Shown here one piece after another: positions 48,960 through 61,388 of a stretch of 64,000 nt of DNA (its first letter is position 1; the number at the start of each line of letters is the position of its first letter). The position numbers and the translations under genes are program-made. Under the pieces are notes generated by a model. It was not told the DNA's origin. It was given only the letters and a program-made list of their open reading frames with translations, and did not search any database. The stretch comes from Rhizomys pruinosus (Eukaryota; Chordata; Mammalia; Rodentia; Spalacidae). The stretch covers positions 711,587 to 775,586 of the forward strand of contig VZQC01013833.1 of NCBI GenBank assembly GCA_009823505.1. The letters run 5' to 3'.

Positions 48960-51900
48960 CTCCATTGTGCCATCACACTGCTCCATTTTGTCATCACACT
49001 TCTCCAATGTATCATCACCATGCTCCATTGTGCCATCACACTGCTCCATTGTTTCATCACACTGCTCCATTTTGCCATCAAAGTGCTCCATTGTGCAATA
49101 ACTCTGCTCCATTGTGTCATCACACTGCTCCATTGTGTCATCACACTGCTCCTTGTGTCATCACACTGCTCAATTGTGTAATCACGCTGCTCCATTGTGT
49201 CATCACGTTGCTCAATTTTTCCCTCACATTGCTCCATTTTGACCTCACAGTGCTAAATTGTGTCATCACACTGCTCCATTGTGTCATCAAACTGCTCCAT
49301 TGTGCCATCACACTGCTCCATTGTGTCATCTCACTGCTCCATTCTTTCTTCACAGTGCTCCATTGTGCCTTCACTCTGCTCCATTGTGTCATCACACTGC
49401 TCCATTGTGCCATCACAGTGTTCCATTGTGCCATCACACTCCTCCATTGTGTCTTCACCCTGTTGCATTGTGCCCTCACACTGACTTATTGTGTCATCAC
49501 ACTGCTCCATTGTGTCCCCAGACTGTGCAATTGTGCCCTCCCACTTTGCCATTGTCCCCTCAGACTGCTCCATTGTGTTCTCACACTGCTTCATTGTGTC
49601 CTTACACTGCTCCATTGTGCCCTCACACTGCTCCATTGTGTCATCACCATGCTCCCTTGTGCCCTCATACTGAACTATTTTGTCATCACCATGCTCCATT
49701 TTGTCCATACAGTGCCCCATTGTGCCCACACAGTGCTCCATTGTGCCCTCACACTGCTATATTTTGCCCTCACACTGCTCCATTGTGCCCTCACACTGCT
49801 CCATTTTGCTGTCACACTGCTCCATAGTGCTTTCACACTGCTCCACTGTGCCATCACACTGCTCCCAGCTGTCAACACGCTGCTCCATTTTGCCCTCACC
49901 ATGATAAATTCTGTCATCACACTGCTCCGTTGTGTGATCACACTGCTCCATTGTGCCATCACACTTCTCCATTGTGTCATCTCACTGCTCCATTCTTTCC
50001 TCACAGTGCTCCATTGTGCCTTCACACTGCTCCATTGTGTCATCACACTGCTCCATTGTGCCACCACACTGCTCCATTATGTGATCACACTGCTCCATTG
50101 TGCCATCACAATGTTCCATTGTGCCATCACATTGCTCCATTGTGTCTTCACCCTGTTGCATTTTGCCCTCACACTGACTTAGTGTGTCATCACACTGCTC
50201 CATTGTGTCCCCACACTGTCCAATTGTGCCTCCCCCTGTGCAATTGTGCCCTCACACTGCTCCATTTTGCTCTCACACTGCTTCATTGTGCCCTCACACT
50301 GCTCCATTGTGCCCTCACACTGCCATATTGTGTCGTCATCACCATCCTCCCCTGTGCCCTCCTACTGCTGTATTTTGTCATCACAATGCTCCATTGTGCC
50401 CATACAGTGCCCCATTGTGCCCACACAGTGCTCCATTGTGCCCTGACACTGCTACGTTTTGCCCTCACATTGCTTCATTGTGCCCTCACACTGCTCCATT
50501 TTGACATCACGCTGCTCCATTGGGTCATCACCCTGCTCCATTTTTCAGTCACATCGCTCCATTGTGACCTCACAGTGCTAAATTTTCTCATCACACTGCT
50601 CCATTGTGTCATCTCACTGCTCCATTGTGTCACCGCTCTGCTCCCTTGTGTCAACACGCTGTTCCATTGTGTCACCACACTGCTCCACTGTGCCCTAACA
50701 CTGATCCATTGTGTCATCACACTGCTCAATTTTGCCATTACACTTCTCCATTGTGTGATCACACTGCTCCACTGTGCCCTCACAGTGCTCCATTGTGCCC
50801 TCACACTGCCTTATTGTGTCATCACATTATTCCATTGTGTCCATAAACTGCCCCCTTGTGCCCTCACACTGCTCCATTTCGCCCACACACTGCTCCATTG
50901 TGTTTTCACACTGCTCCACTGTGCCATCACACTGTTCATTCCGTCATCACACTGCTCCATTTTGCCCTCACCATGATAAATTTTGTCATCACACTGCTCT
51001 ATTGTGTCATCACACTAATTCTTTGTGCCATCACACTGCTCCATTGTGCTATCTCACTGCTACATTGTGTCATAACAATTCTCCATTGTGCCATCACACT
51101 GTTCCATTGTGTCATCACACTGGTCCATTTTGCCAACACTATGCTCCATTATGTCATCACATTGCTCCATTGTGCCACCACACTGCTACATTGTGAGATC
51201 AAACTGCTCCAATGTCCCTTCACAGTGCTCCCTTGAGCCCTCACACTGCTCCATTTTGTCCTCACCATGTTCCATTGTGCCCTCACACTGCCTTATTATG
51301 TCATCCCACGGCTCCATTGTGTCCACACCGTGCCGCCTTGTGCCCTCACACTGCTCCATTTTGCCCAATCACTGCTCCATAGTGCTTTCACTCTGCTCCA
51401 CTGTGCCATCAGACTGCTCCATGGTGTCATCACCCTGCACCATTTTGCCCTCACCGTGATAACCTGTGTCAACACTGCTCCATTGTGTCATCACACTGAT
51501 TCTGTGTGCCATCACACTGCTCCATTGTGTCATCTCCCTGCTAGATTGTGTCATCACAATGCTCCATTGTGCCATCACACTGCTCCATTGTGTCATCACA
51601 CAGGTCCAATGTGCCAACACTATGCTCCATTGTGTCATCACAATGCTCCATTGTGCCACCACACTGCTACATTGTGTGATCAACCTGCTCCAATGTGCCC
51701 TCACAGTGCTCCCTTGTGACCTCACCCTGCTCCATTTTGTCCTCAACATGTTCCATTGTGCCATCACACTGCCCTATTTTGTCATCACACTGCTCCATTG
51801 TGTCCACACACTGTCCCCTTGTGCATTCACACTGCTCCATTTTCCCACACACTGCTCCATAGTACTCACACAGTGCTCCACTATGCCATCACACTCTTCC

Positions 51901-54900
51901 ATGGTGTCATCACGCTGCTCAATTTTGCCCTCACCGAGATAAATTGTGTCATCACACTGCTCCGTTGTGTCATCACACTGATTCTTTTTGCCATCACACT
52001 GCTCCATTGTGTCAATTCACTGCTAAATTGTGTCATCACAATGCTCCATTGTGCCATCACACTGTTCCTTTGTGTCACCACTCTACTCTCTTGTGTCATT
52101 ATGCTGCACTTTTGTGTCATCACACTGCTCCATTGTGCCCTATCACTTCTCCATTTTGACTTCACACTCCTCTGCTGTATAATCTCAGTGCTCTATTGTG
52201 CCCTCACTCTGCTCGATTGTGCACTCACACTGCTCCATTATGTCCTCACAATGTTCCATTGTGCCCTCACACTGCCTTATTGTGTCATCACACTGCTCCA
52301 TTGTGTCCATACACTGCCCCATTGTGCCCTCAGACTGCTCCATTTTGCCACACACTGCTCCATAGTTCTGTCACACTACTCCATTGTGCCATCACACTAC
52401 TCCATTTTGTCATCACGCTGCTCCATTTTGCCCTCACCCTGAAACATTGGGTAATCACCCTGCTCATTTCTGTCATCACACTGCTCCACTGTGTGATCAA
52501 ACTGCGACATTGTGCCCTCACCGTGCTCCATTTTGCCCACACATTGCTCCATTGGGTCATCTCACTGCTCCTCTGTTTCATCACAATGCTCCATTGTGCC
52601 ATATTGTTGCTCCATTGTGTCATCACACTGGTCCATTGTGTCATCACACTGCTCCTTTGTGTCATCACAATGCTCAATTGTGCCATCACACTGCCCCATT
52701 GTGTCATCACACTTCTCCATTGTGACATAACGCTGCTCCATTGTGTCATCACGCTGCTCCATTCTTAACTCACATTGCTCCACTGTGACCACACTGTGTT
52801 AAATTGTGTCATCACACTGCTTCATTGTCTCATCACACTGCTCCATTGTGTCATCACACTGCTCCATTGTGTCATCACACTGCTCCATTGTGTCATCACA
52901 CTGCTCCATTGTGCCATCACACTGCTCCATTTTATCATCACACTTCTCCAATGTATCATAACCATGCTCCATTGTGCCATCACACTGCTCCATTGTTTCA
53001 TCACACTGCTCCATTTTGCCATCAAAGTGCTCCATTGTGCAATACCTCTGCTCCATTGTGTCATCACACTGCTCCATTGTGTCATCACACTGCTCCTTGT
53101 GTCATCACACTGCTCAATTGTGTAATCACGCTGCTCCATTGTGTCATCACGTTGCTAAATTTTTCCCTCACATTGCTCCATTTTGACCTCACAGTGCTAA
53201 ATTGTGTAATCACACTGCTCCATTGTGTCATCAAACTGCTCCATTGTGCTATCACACTGCTCCATTGTGTCATCTCACGGCTCCATTCTTTCTTCACAGT
53301 GCTCCATTGTGCCTTCATTCAGCTCCATTGTGTCATCACACTGCTCCAATGTGCCATCACAGAGTTCCATTGTGCCATCACACTCCTCAATTGTGTCTTC
53401 TCCCTGTTGCATTGTACCCTCACACTGACTTATTGTGTCATCACACTGCTCCATTGTGTCCCCAGACTGTCCAATTGTGCCCTCCCACTTCGCCATTGTC
53501 CCCTCAGACTGCTCCATTGTGTGCTCACACTGCTTCATTGTGTCCTTACACTGCTCCATTGTGCCCTCACACTGCTCCATTGTGTCATCACCATGCTCCC
53601 TTGTGCCCTCATACTGAACTATTTTGTCATCACCATGCTCCATTTTGTCCATACAGTGCCCCATTGTGCCCACACAGTGCTCCATTGTGCCCTCACACTG
53701 CTATATTTTGCCCTCACACTGCTCCATTTTGCCCTCACACTGCTCCATTTTGCTGTCACACTGCTCCATAGTGCTTTCACACTGCTCCAATGTGCAATCA
53801 CACTGCTCCCAGCTGTCAACACGCTGCTCCATTTTGCCCTCACCATGATAAATTCTGTCATCACACTGCTCCGTTGTGTGATCACACTGCTCCATTGTGC
53901 CATCACATTTTTCCATTCTGTCATCTCACTGCTCAATTCTTTCCTCACAGTACTCCATTGTGCCTTCACACTGCTCCATTGTGTCATCACACTGCTCCAT
54001 TGTGCCACCACACTGCTCCATTATGTGATCACACTGCTCCATTGTGCCATCACAATGTTCCATTGTGCCATCACATTGCTCCATTGTGTCTTCACCCTGT
54101 TGCATTTTGCCCTCACACTGACTTAGTGTGTCATCACACTGCTCCATTGTGTCCCCACACTGTCCAATTGTGCCTCCCCCTGTGCAATTGTGCCCTCACA
54201 CTGCTCCATTTTGCTCTCACACTGCTTCATTGTGCCCTCACACTGCTCCATTGTGCCCTCACACTGCCATATTGTGTCGTCATCACCATCCTCCCCTGTG
54301 CCCTCCTACTGCTGTATTTTGTCATCACAATGCTCCATTGTGTCCATACAGTGCCCCATTGTGCCCACACAGTGCTCCATTGTGCCCTGACACTGCTACG
54401 TTTTGCCCTCACATTGCTTCATTGTGCCCTCACACTGCTCCATTTTGACATCACGCTGCTCCATTGTGTCATCACCCTGCTCCATTTTTCAGTCACATTG
54501 CTCCATTGTGACCTCACAGTGCTAAATTTTCTCATCACACTGCTCCATTGTGTCATCTCACTGCTCCATTGTGTCACCGCTCTGCTCCCTTGTGTCATCA
54601 CGCTGTTCCATTGTGTCACCACACTGCTCCACTGTGCCCTAACACTGATCCATTGTGTCATCACACTGCTCCATTTTGCCATTACACTTCTCCATTGTGT
54701 GATCACACTGCTCCACTGTGCCCTCACAGTGCTCCATTGTGCCCTCACACTGCCTTGTGTCATCACATTATTCCATTGTGTCCATAAACTGCCCCCTTGT
54801 GCCCTCACACTGCTCCATTTCGCCCACACACTGCTCCATTGTGTTTTCACACTGCTCCACTGTGCCATCACACTGTTCATTCCGTCATCACACTGCTCCA

Positions 54901-57884
54901 TTTTGCCCTCACCGTGATAAATTTTGTCATCACACTGCTCTATTGTGTCATCACACTAATTCTTTGTGCCATCACACTGCTCCATTGTGCTATCTCACTG
55001 CTACATTGTGTCATCACAATGCTCCATTGTGCCATCACACTGTTCCATTGTGTCATCACACTGGTCCATTTTGCCAACACTATGCTCCATTGTGTCATCA
55101 CATTGCTCCATTGTGCCACCACACTGCTACATTGTGAGATCAAACTGCTCCAATGTCCCTTCACAGTGCTCCCTTGAGCCCTCACCCTGCTCCATTTTGT
55201 CCTCACCATGTTCCATTGTGCCCTCACACTGCCTTATTATGTCATCCCACTGCTCCATTGTGTCCACACACTGCCGCCTTGTGCCCTCACACTGCTCCAT
55301 TTTGCCCAATCACTGCTCCATAGTGCTTTCACACTGCTCCACTGTGCCATCACACTGCTCCATGGTGTCATCACCCTGCACCATTTTGCCCTCACCGTGA
55401 TAACCTGTGTCAACACTGCTCCATTGTGTCATCACACTGATTCTGTGTGCCATCACACTGCTCCATTGTGTCATCTCCCTGCTAGATTGTGTCATCACAA
55501 TGCTCCATTGTGCCATCACACAGCTCCATTGTGTCATCACACAGGTCCAATGTGCCAACACTATGCTCCATTGTGTCATCACAATGCTCCATTGTGCCAC
55601 CACACGCTACATTGTGTGATCAACCTACTCCAATGTGCCCTCACAGTGCTCCCTTGTAACCTCACCCTGCTCCATTTTGTCCTCAACATGTTCCATTGTG
55701 CCATCATACTGTCCTATTTTATCATCACACTGCTCCATTGTGTCCACACACTGTCCCCTTGTGCATTCACTCTGCTCCATTTTCCCACACACTGCTCCAT
55801 AGTACTCACACAGTGCTCCTCTATGCCATCACATTCTTCCATGGTGTCATCACGCTGCTCAATTTTGCCCACACTGAGATAAATTGTGTCATCACACTGC
55901 TCCGTTGTGTCATCACACTGATTCTTTTTGCCATTACACTGCTCCATTGTGTCAATTCACTGCTAAATTGTGTCATCACAATGCTCCATTGTGCCATCAC
56001 ACTGTTCCTTTGTGTCACCACTCTGCTCTCTTGTGTCATTATGCTGCACTTTTGTGTCATCACACTGCTCCATTGTGCCCTATCACTTCTCCATTTTGAC
56101 TTCACACTCCTCCGCTGTATAATCTCAGTGCTCTATTGTGCCCTCACTCTGCTCGATTGTGCACTCACACTGCTCCATTGTGTCCTCACCATGTTCCATT
56201 GTGCCCTCACACTGCCTTATTGTGTCATCACACTGCTCCATTGTGTCCATACACTGCCCCATTGTGCCCTCAGACTGCTCCATTTTGCCCACACACTGCT
56301 CCATAGTTCTGTCACACTGCTCCATTGTGCCATCACACTACTCCATTTTGTCATCACGCTGCTCCATTTTGCCCTCACCCTGAAACATTGGGTAATCACC
56401 CTGCTCATTTCTGTCATCACACTGCTCCACTGTGTGATCAAACTGCGACATTGTGCCCTCACCGTGCTCCATTGTGCCCACACATTGCTCCATTGGGTCA
56501 TCTCACTGCTCCTCTGTTTCATCACAATGCTCCATTGTGCCATATTGTTGCTCCATTGTGTCATCACACTGGTCCATTGTGTCATCACACTGCTCCTTTG
56601 TGTCATCACAATGCTCAATTGTGCCATCACACTGCCCCATTGTGTCATCACACTTCTCCATTGTGACATAACGCTGCTCCATTGTGTCATCATGCTGCTC
56701 CATTCTTAACTCACATTGCTCCACTGTGACCACATTGTGTTAAATTGTGTCATCACACTGCTTCATTGTCTCATCACACTGCTCCATTGTGTCATCACAC
56801 TGCTCCACTGTGTCAACTCACTGTTCCATTGTTTCATCACATTGCTCCATTGTGCCATCACACTGCTCCATTTTGTCATCACACTTCTCCAATGTATCAT
56901 CACCATGCTCCATTGTGCCAACACATTGCTCCATTGTTTCATCAAACTGCTCCATTTTGCAATCAAAATGCTCCATTGTGCAATAACTCTGCTCCAGTGT
57001 GTCATCGCACTGCTCCATTGTATCATTTCACTGCTCGATTGTGTCATCACACTGCACAACTGTGTAATCACGCTGCTCCACTGTGTCATCACGCTGCTCC
57101 ATTTTTCCCTCCCATTGCTCCATTTTGACCTCACAGTGCTAAATTGGGTCATGACACTACTCCATTGTGAAATCACACTGCTCCATTGTGCCATCACACT
57201 GCTGCATTGTCATCTCACTGCTCCATTCTTTCATCACAGTGCTCCACTGTGCCTTCACTCTGCTCCATTGTGTCCTCATGTTGCTCAATTGTGCCATCAC
57301 ACGGCTCCATTGTGTCATCACACTGCTCCATTGTGCGATCACACTGCTCCACTGTGCCACCACTGTGTTCCATTGTGCCATCACACTCCTCCATTGTGTC
57401 TACACCCTGTTGAATTTTGCCCTCACACTGACTTAGTGTGTCATCACACTGCTCCATTGTGTCCCCACACTGTCCAGTTGTGCCCTCCCACTGAGCAATT
57501 GTGCCCTCCCACTGATCCATTTTGCTCTCACACTGCTTCATTCTGCCCTCACACTGCTCCATTGTGCCCTCACACTGCTCCATTGTGTCATCACCATGCT
57601 CCCTTGTGCCCTCATACTGCAGTATTTTGTCATCACAATGCTCCATTGTGTCCATACAGTGCCCCATTTTGCCCACACAGGGCTCCATTGTGCCCTGACA
57701 CTGCTATGTTTTGCCCACACACTGCTCCATTGTGCCATCACACTGCTCCATTTTGTCATCACGCTGCTCCATTGTGTCATCACCCTGCTCCATTGTTCAG
57801 TCACATTGCTCCATTGTGACCTCACAGTGCTAAATTTTCTCATCACACTGCTCCATTGTGTCATCTCACTGCTCCATTGTGTCA
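48960..57884 (-). repeat. 3.94-kb higher-order unit: two full copies plus a partial third
   Basis: Copy A runs from about 48960 to 52903 and copy B from about 52904 to 56845. The marker TCTCCAATGTATCAT is at 49001 and 52945 (offset 3944) and again at 56886 (offset 3941). Offsets step from 3944 to 3941 through a 3-bp loss at about 54755 (CCTTGTGTC versus CCTTATTGTGTC), to 3940 at about 55608, and back to 3941 at about 56288. Substitutions are few by eye, and several hundred-base stretches translate identically (for example 50184-50504 and 54128-54448). The third copy has lost about 630 bp (30 units): GCTAAATTTTCTCATCAC is at 50577, 54521 and 57829. It then enters low-quality sequence. Confidence 0.9.
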
Positions 57885-60800
57885 CCACCACTGCTGCCTC
57901 CTTGTTGGGTCATCAACTGTGTCCAGTGTTGTCAGCCCACTGATCCACTGTTCCCGTAACACTGATCCATGTTTGTCCATCCACACTGCTGTCCATTGTG
58001 CCCTCACACTTGTCAATTGTGACGTCAAATTGGTCTATTGTGAAATCACACTGTTCCTTTTTGTTATCACACTGCTCCAGTGTGTTTTCATGCTGCTCTG
58101 TTGTGTCAATTCACTGCTCCTGTGTTTCATCACAATGCTCCAGCTGTGCAATCACACGGCTCCATTATGTCAACACACAGCTCCATTATGACAACACATT
58201 ACTCGATTGTGCCAACACACAGCTCAATTGTGATATGGCACTACTCCTTTTTGTCATCACACTACACCATAGTGCCATCACACTGCTCTATTGTTTCATC
58301 TCAGTGCTAGATTCTGTCAACAGAATGTTCCATTGTGCCATCACACTGCTCTGTTGTGTCATGACACTGCTCGATTTTGTCATTAAACTGCTCCATTTTG
58401 TCATACTGCTCCATTGTGTTCAAATCCTCTTGCTGCCCATGGTGGCCCCGACCACACTGCAAATTGTGGGGAGGCAAAACGACTCCGAACTGTGCCCCGG
58501 AATCACTTCTTCACATTTTGACTTCACCCGCCGTCCTGCTGTATCTATTCAAGTGGCTTCATATTGTGGGCCCTCACTCTGGCTCGATTGTGCACTCACA
58601 ACCTGGCCGCCATTGTGCCGCTGCACCATGGTTCCATTGTTGCCCTATCAAACACTACCATATTTGTCATTCACCTCACTCTGCGCCTTGTGTCCATACA
58701 CGTCCCCATGTGCGCCGTTATCCTCAGTACTGCTCCATTTTTGTCCCACAAGCGCTCCATAGTGCTGCCACACATGCTCCATTGTTCCTCACTCGACTCA
58801 CCATTTTGTCCCTCGACTAGTCCTCGCAGTCATTTTTGCCCCTCACCGTGATACATGGTGCGTCACACTGCTCATTTACGTCATCAACACACATAGCTTC
58901 ACTCTTGTGTCATCACCATGCTCCATTGTGTGATCAACTGCTACAATTGTGACCTGCAACGTGTGCTCCATTTTGCCCTCCCATCTGCTCCATTGGGTCA
59001 TGTCACTGATCCACTGTTTCATCACAAACTTGACCCACTTATGCCATCTCATTACTCATGTTTCATCACTCTGATCGATTTTTGTCCTCACACTGCTTCC
59101 TTTTTCTACCATCCTCATGCCAATTCTGGCCACCCTGTCCCATTGTGTCATCACAACATCTCCATTGTGGACAAATCACACTGCTTCATTGGGCATCAAG
59201 CCTCTCAATTCTTACGCACATTGCTCCACTTGTGACCTCAACTGTTAGAATTATGTGGCATCAGCACTACGGCAATGTGTCAGCAAACCTGTCTCATTTG
59301 CCATCACACATTGACTCCAATTGTGTCACTCACTGCTCCATTTTCATCACACTGCTCCATTCCTCACACTCTGCTCCATTTCCTCTATCTGCTCCATTGT
59401 TCATATACTCTCTCCATTGGGTATCTCACACTGCTCCGTTCTGTCATCTCACTGCTCCATTGTGTCACGGCTCTGCTCCCTTGTGTCACACGGCTGTTCC
59501 ATTGTATCACACATCTGGCTGTCCAATTCCTCTAAAACTGATTCCATTGTGTCAGTCACCGCTCCAGTATGTGCCATTATACTTCTCCATGTGGTGCCAT
59601 CGACTGTGGTCCCTATTGTGCCATCACACGCCTCCATTGTGTCCTCACACTGTTCGTTTGTGTCATCACACTCCACCAATGTACCCTCATGTTTCTCCTT
59701 TTTGTCCTCACACTTCTCCATCGTGATATCACTCTGGTGCATTTTGTTATCCCACTGCTCTATTTGTGTCATCACACTGATTTATTGTGTCATAACACTG
59801 TTCTTTTTGTCGTCACAATGCTCAATTTTTCCACCACACTTCTCCACTTTTTATCATACTGCTCCATTGTTCTCACACAGTGACTCCATTGTCACCTACC
59901 TAGCTGCTGGTGATTTTGTATCATCACAATGTCATTTGTGTCCATCACAGTGGCCCAGTTGTAGCACACACGTCTCCATTGTGAGCCTCTGCACTTGCTA
60001 GCGTTTTGCACCTCACACTGACTCGTTGTGCATCACACTGCTTCGCATTTCGGTCATCACGCTGCGCCATTGGGTCATCAACCACCCAGACCCGGCTCCA
60101 GTTGTTTCACCAGGTCACTGGCTCCATGTTACCATCACAGTGCTAAATTTTCTTCATCGCTCTGCTCCACTGTGTTCAATCTCACTGCTCCATTGTGTCA
60201 AACACAGCTTCTGCTCCCCGTTGTAGGGTCCACTCATTCTGTTTTTCCCCTTGTGTCCAACACACTGCCCTCTGCTCCCTGTGCCCTAGGACTGATCATT
60301 GTTTATCCACACTGGTCCATTGTGCCCTGACTTTGCTCCATTGTGTCTTCACTCTTCTCAATTGTGCCCTCATACTCCACCACTGTGCCCTCACAGTGAT
60401 CCATTGGTGCTGCGTGTGTGACTGCTCCAATTTGTCCTCATACAGTGTTTCCATTTGTGCCTCCACCTGCCTTATTTGGTCACACCCACACTGTTATCAC
60501 ATTGTGGTCGCACAGAGCTGCCCCCCTGTACAATACACACTGCGCATTTGCCCAACACTGCCCATAGTGGTTTACACACGGCTCCACTTATGCCATCACG
60601 CGCTTCAATTCTGTTTCACACTGGCTTGCTCCATTTTGTCCTCACCATGGATGAATTTTGTCATCCAATTTTGCCATGTGGTCAGACACGCAATTCGTTG
60701 TGGCCATCACACTACTTCCATTGTTTCCTTTTCGTGCTAAAGATTGGTGTCAACACAAGTGCTCCATTGTTTGTCACCACACGGCTCCATTGTGTCATCA

Positions 60801-61205
60801 CACTGGCTCATTGTGCCAACACTATGCTAAATTGTGTTATCACATTCCTCCATTGTGGCCACCAGCACAATGCTACATTGTGTGCTCGACTGCTTCCAAC
60901 TGTGCCCCTATCACACTTACTCTATTGGACTTCAACACACTACCCAGCCGCGGTAGGAACGCAGTGCTCTTTGTTGCCCGCACGTCTGCTCCATTGGGCC
61001 TCACACTGCTCTATTTTGTGCCCATTCCATTGTGCCCTCCACTACCTTATGTCATCGACAGCTGCGTGTTCATTGTGTCCGAATAACTGCACCCATTGTG
61101 CCCTCAGATCGCTCTCCAGTTTGCGCCACACAATGCTCACATAATTGCTGTCACCTGCCTCCATTGTGCCATCAATCTACTCCTTTTGGTCATCACGCTG
61201 CTCCA

Positions 61206-61235
61206 TTTTTTTTTTTTTATTTATGTCTTTTTTTT
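61206..61235 (-). repeat. T-rich insertion, possibly an isolated retroposon A-tail
   Basis: The site CATCACGCTGCTCCA is followed by 13 Ts, then ATTTATGTC, then more Ts, then GTCATCACACTGC. On the minus strand this is an A-rich tract with an internal ATAAAT. The flanking site equals the B1 target site at 20640, but there is no SINE body. It could be a severely 5'-truncated insertion or a sequencing artefact in this low-quality region. Confidence 0.35.
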
Positions 61236-61387
61236 GTCATCACACTGCTCGTTTCTGTCATCACAAGCCGCATTGTGCCATTCACACTAGCTGCCTTTGT
61301 GTGTTCAAACTGCTACATTTTGCCCTCACCGAAATGCTCCATTTTGCCCTCACACTGCTCCATTGGTCATCACACAGCTCCACTCTT

Positions 61388-61388
61388 N
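61388..61388. other. Single-N assembly join, no strand flip
   Basis: A lone N lies inside the indel-rich right block, with R-type words on both sides. Confidence 0.8.

Larger units (their letters stand above)
38466..57884 (-). repeat. 21-bp satellite array, R orientation, main right block (about 19.4 kb)
   Basis: A long, well-phased R array. The first 2.6 kb hold the longest open frame of the window (38434-41118, 894 codons, LLHCVIT-type repeats), which crosses the inversion and is non-coding in my view. Nested structure follows: a 694-bp duplication (42654-44041), a 483-bp-spaced family from 46.4 kb and a 3.94-kb tandem unit from about 48.96 kb. Segment 41.8-42.2 kb is a paralogue of 12.5-13.2 kb. 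Beyond 57884 the phase decays abruptly. There is no transposon insertion in this stretch that I can recognise. Confidence 0.95.
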
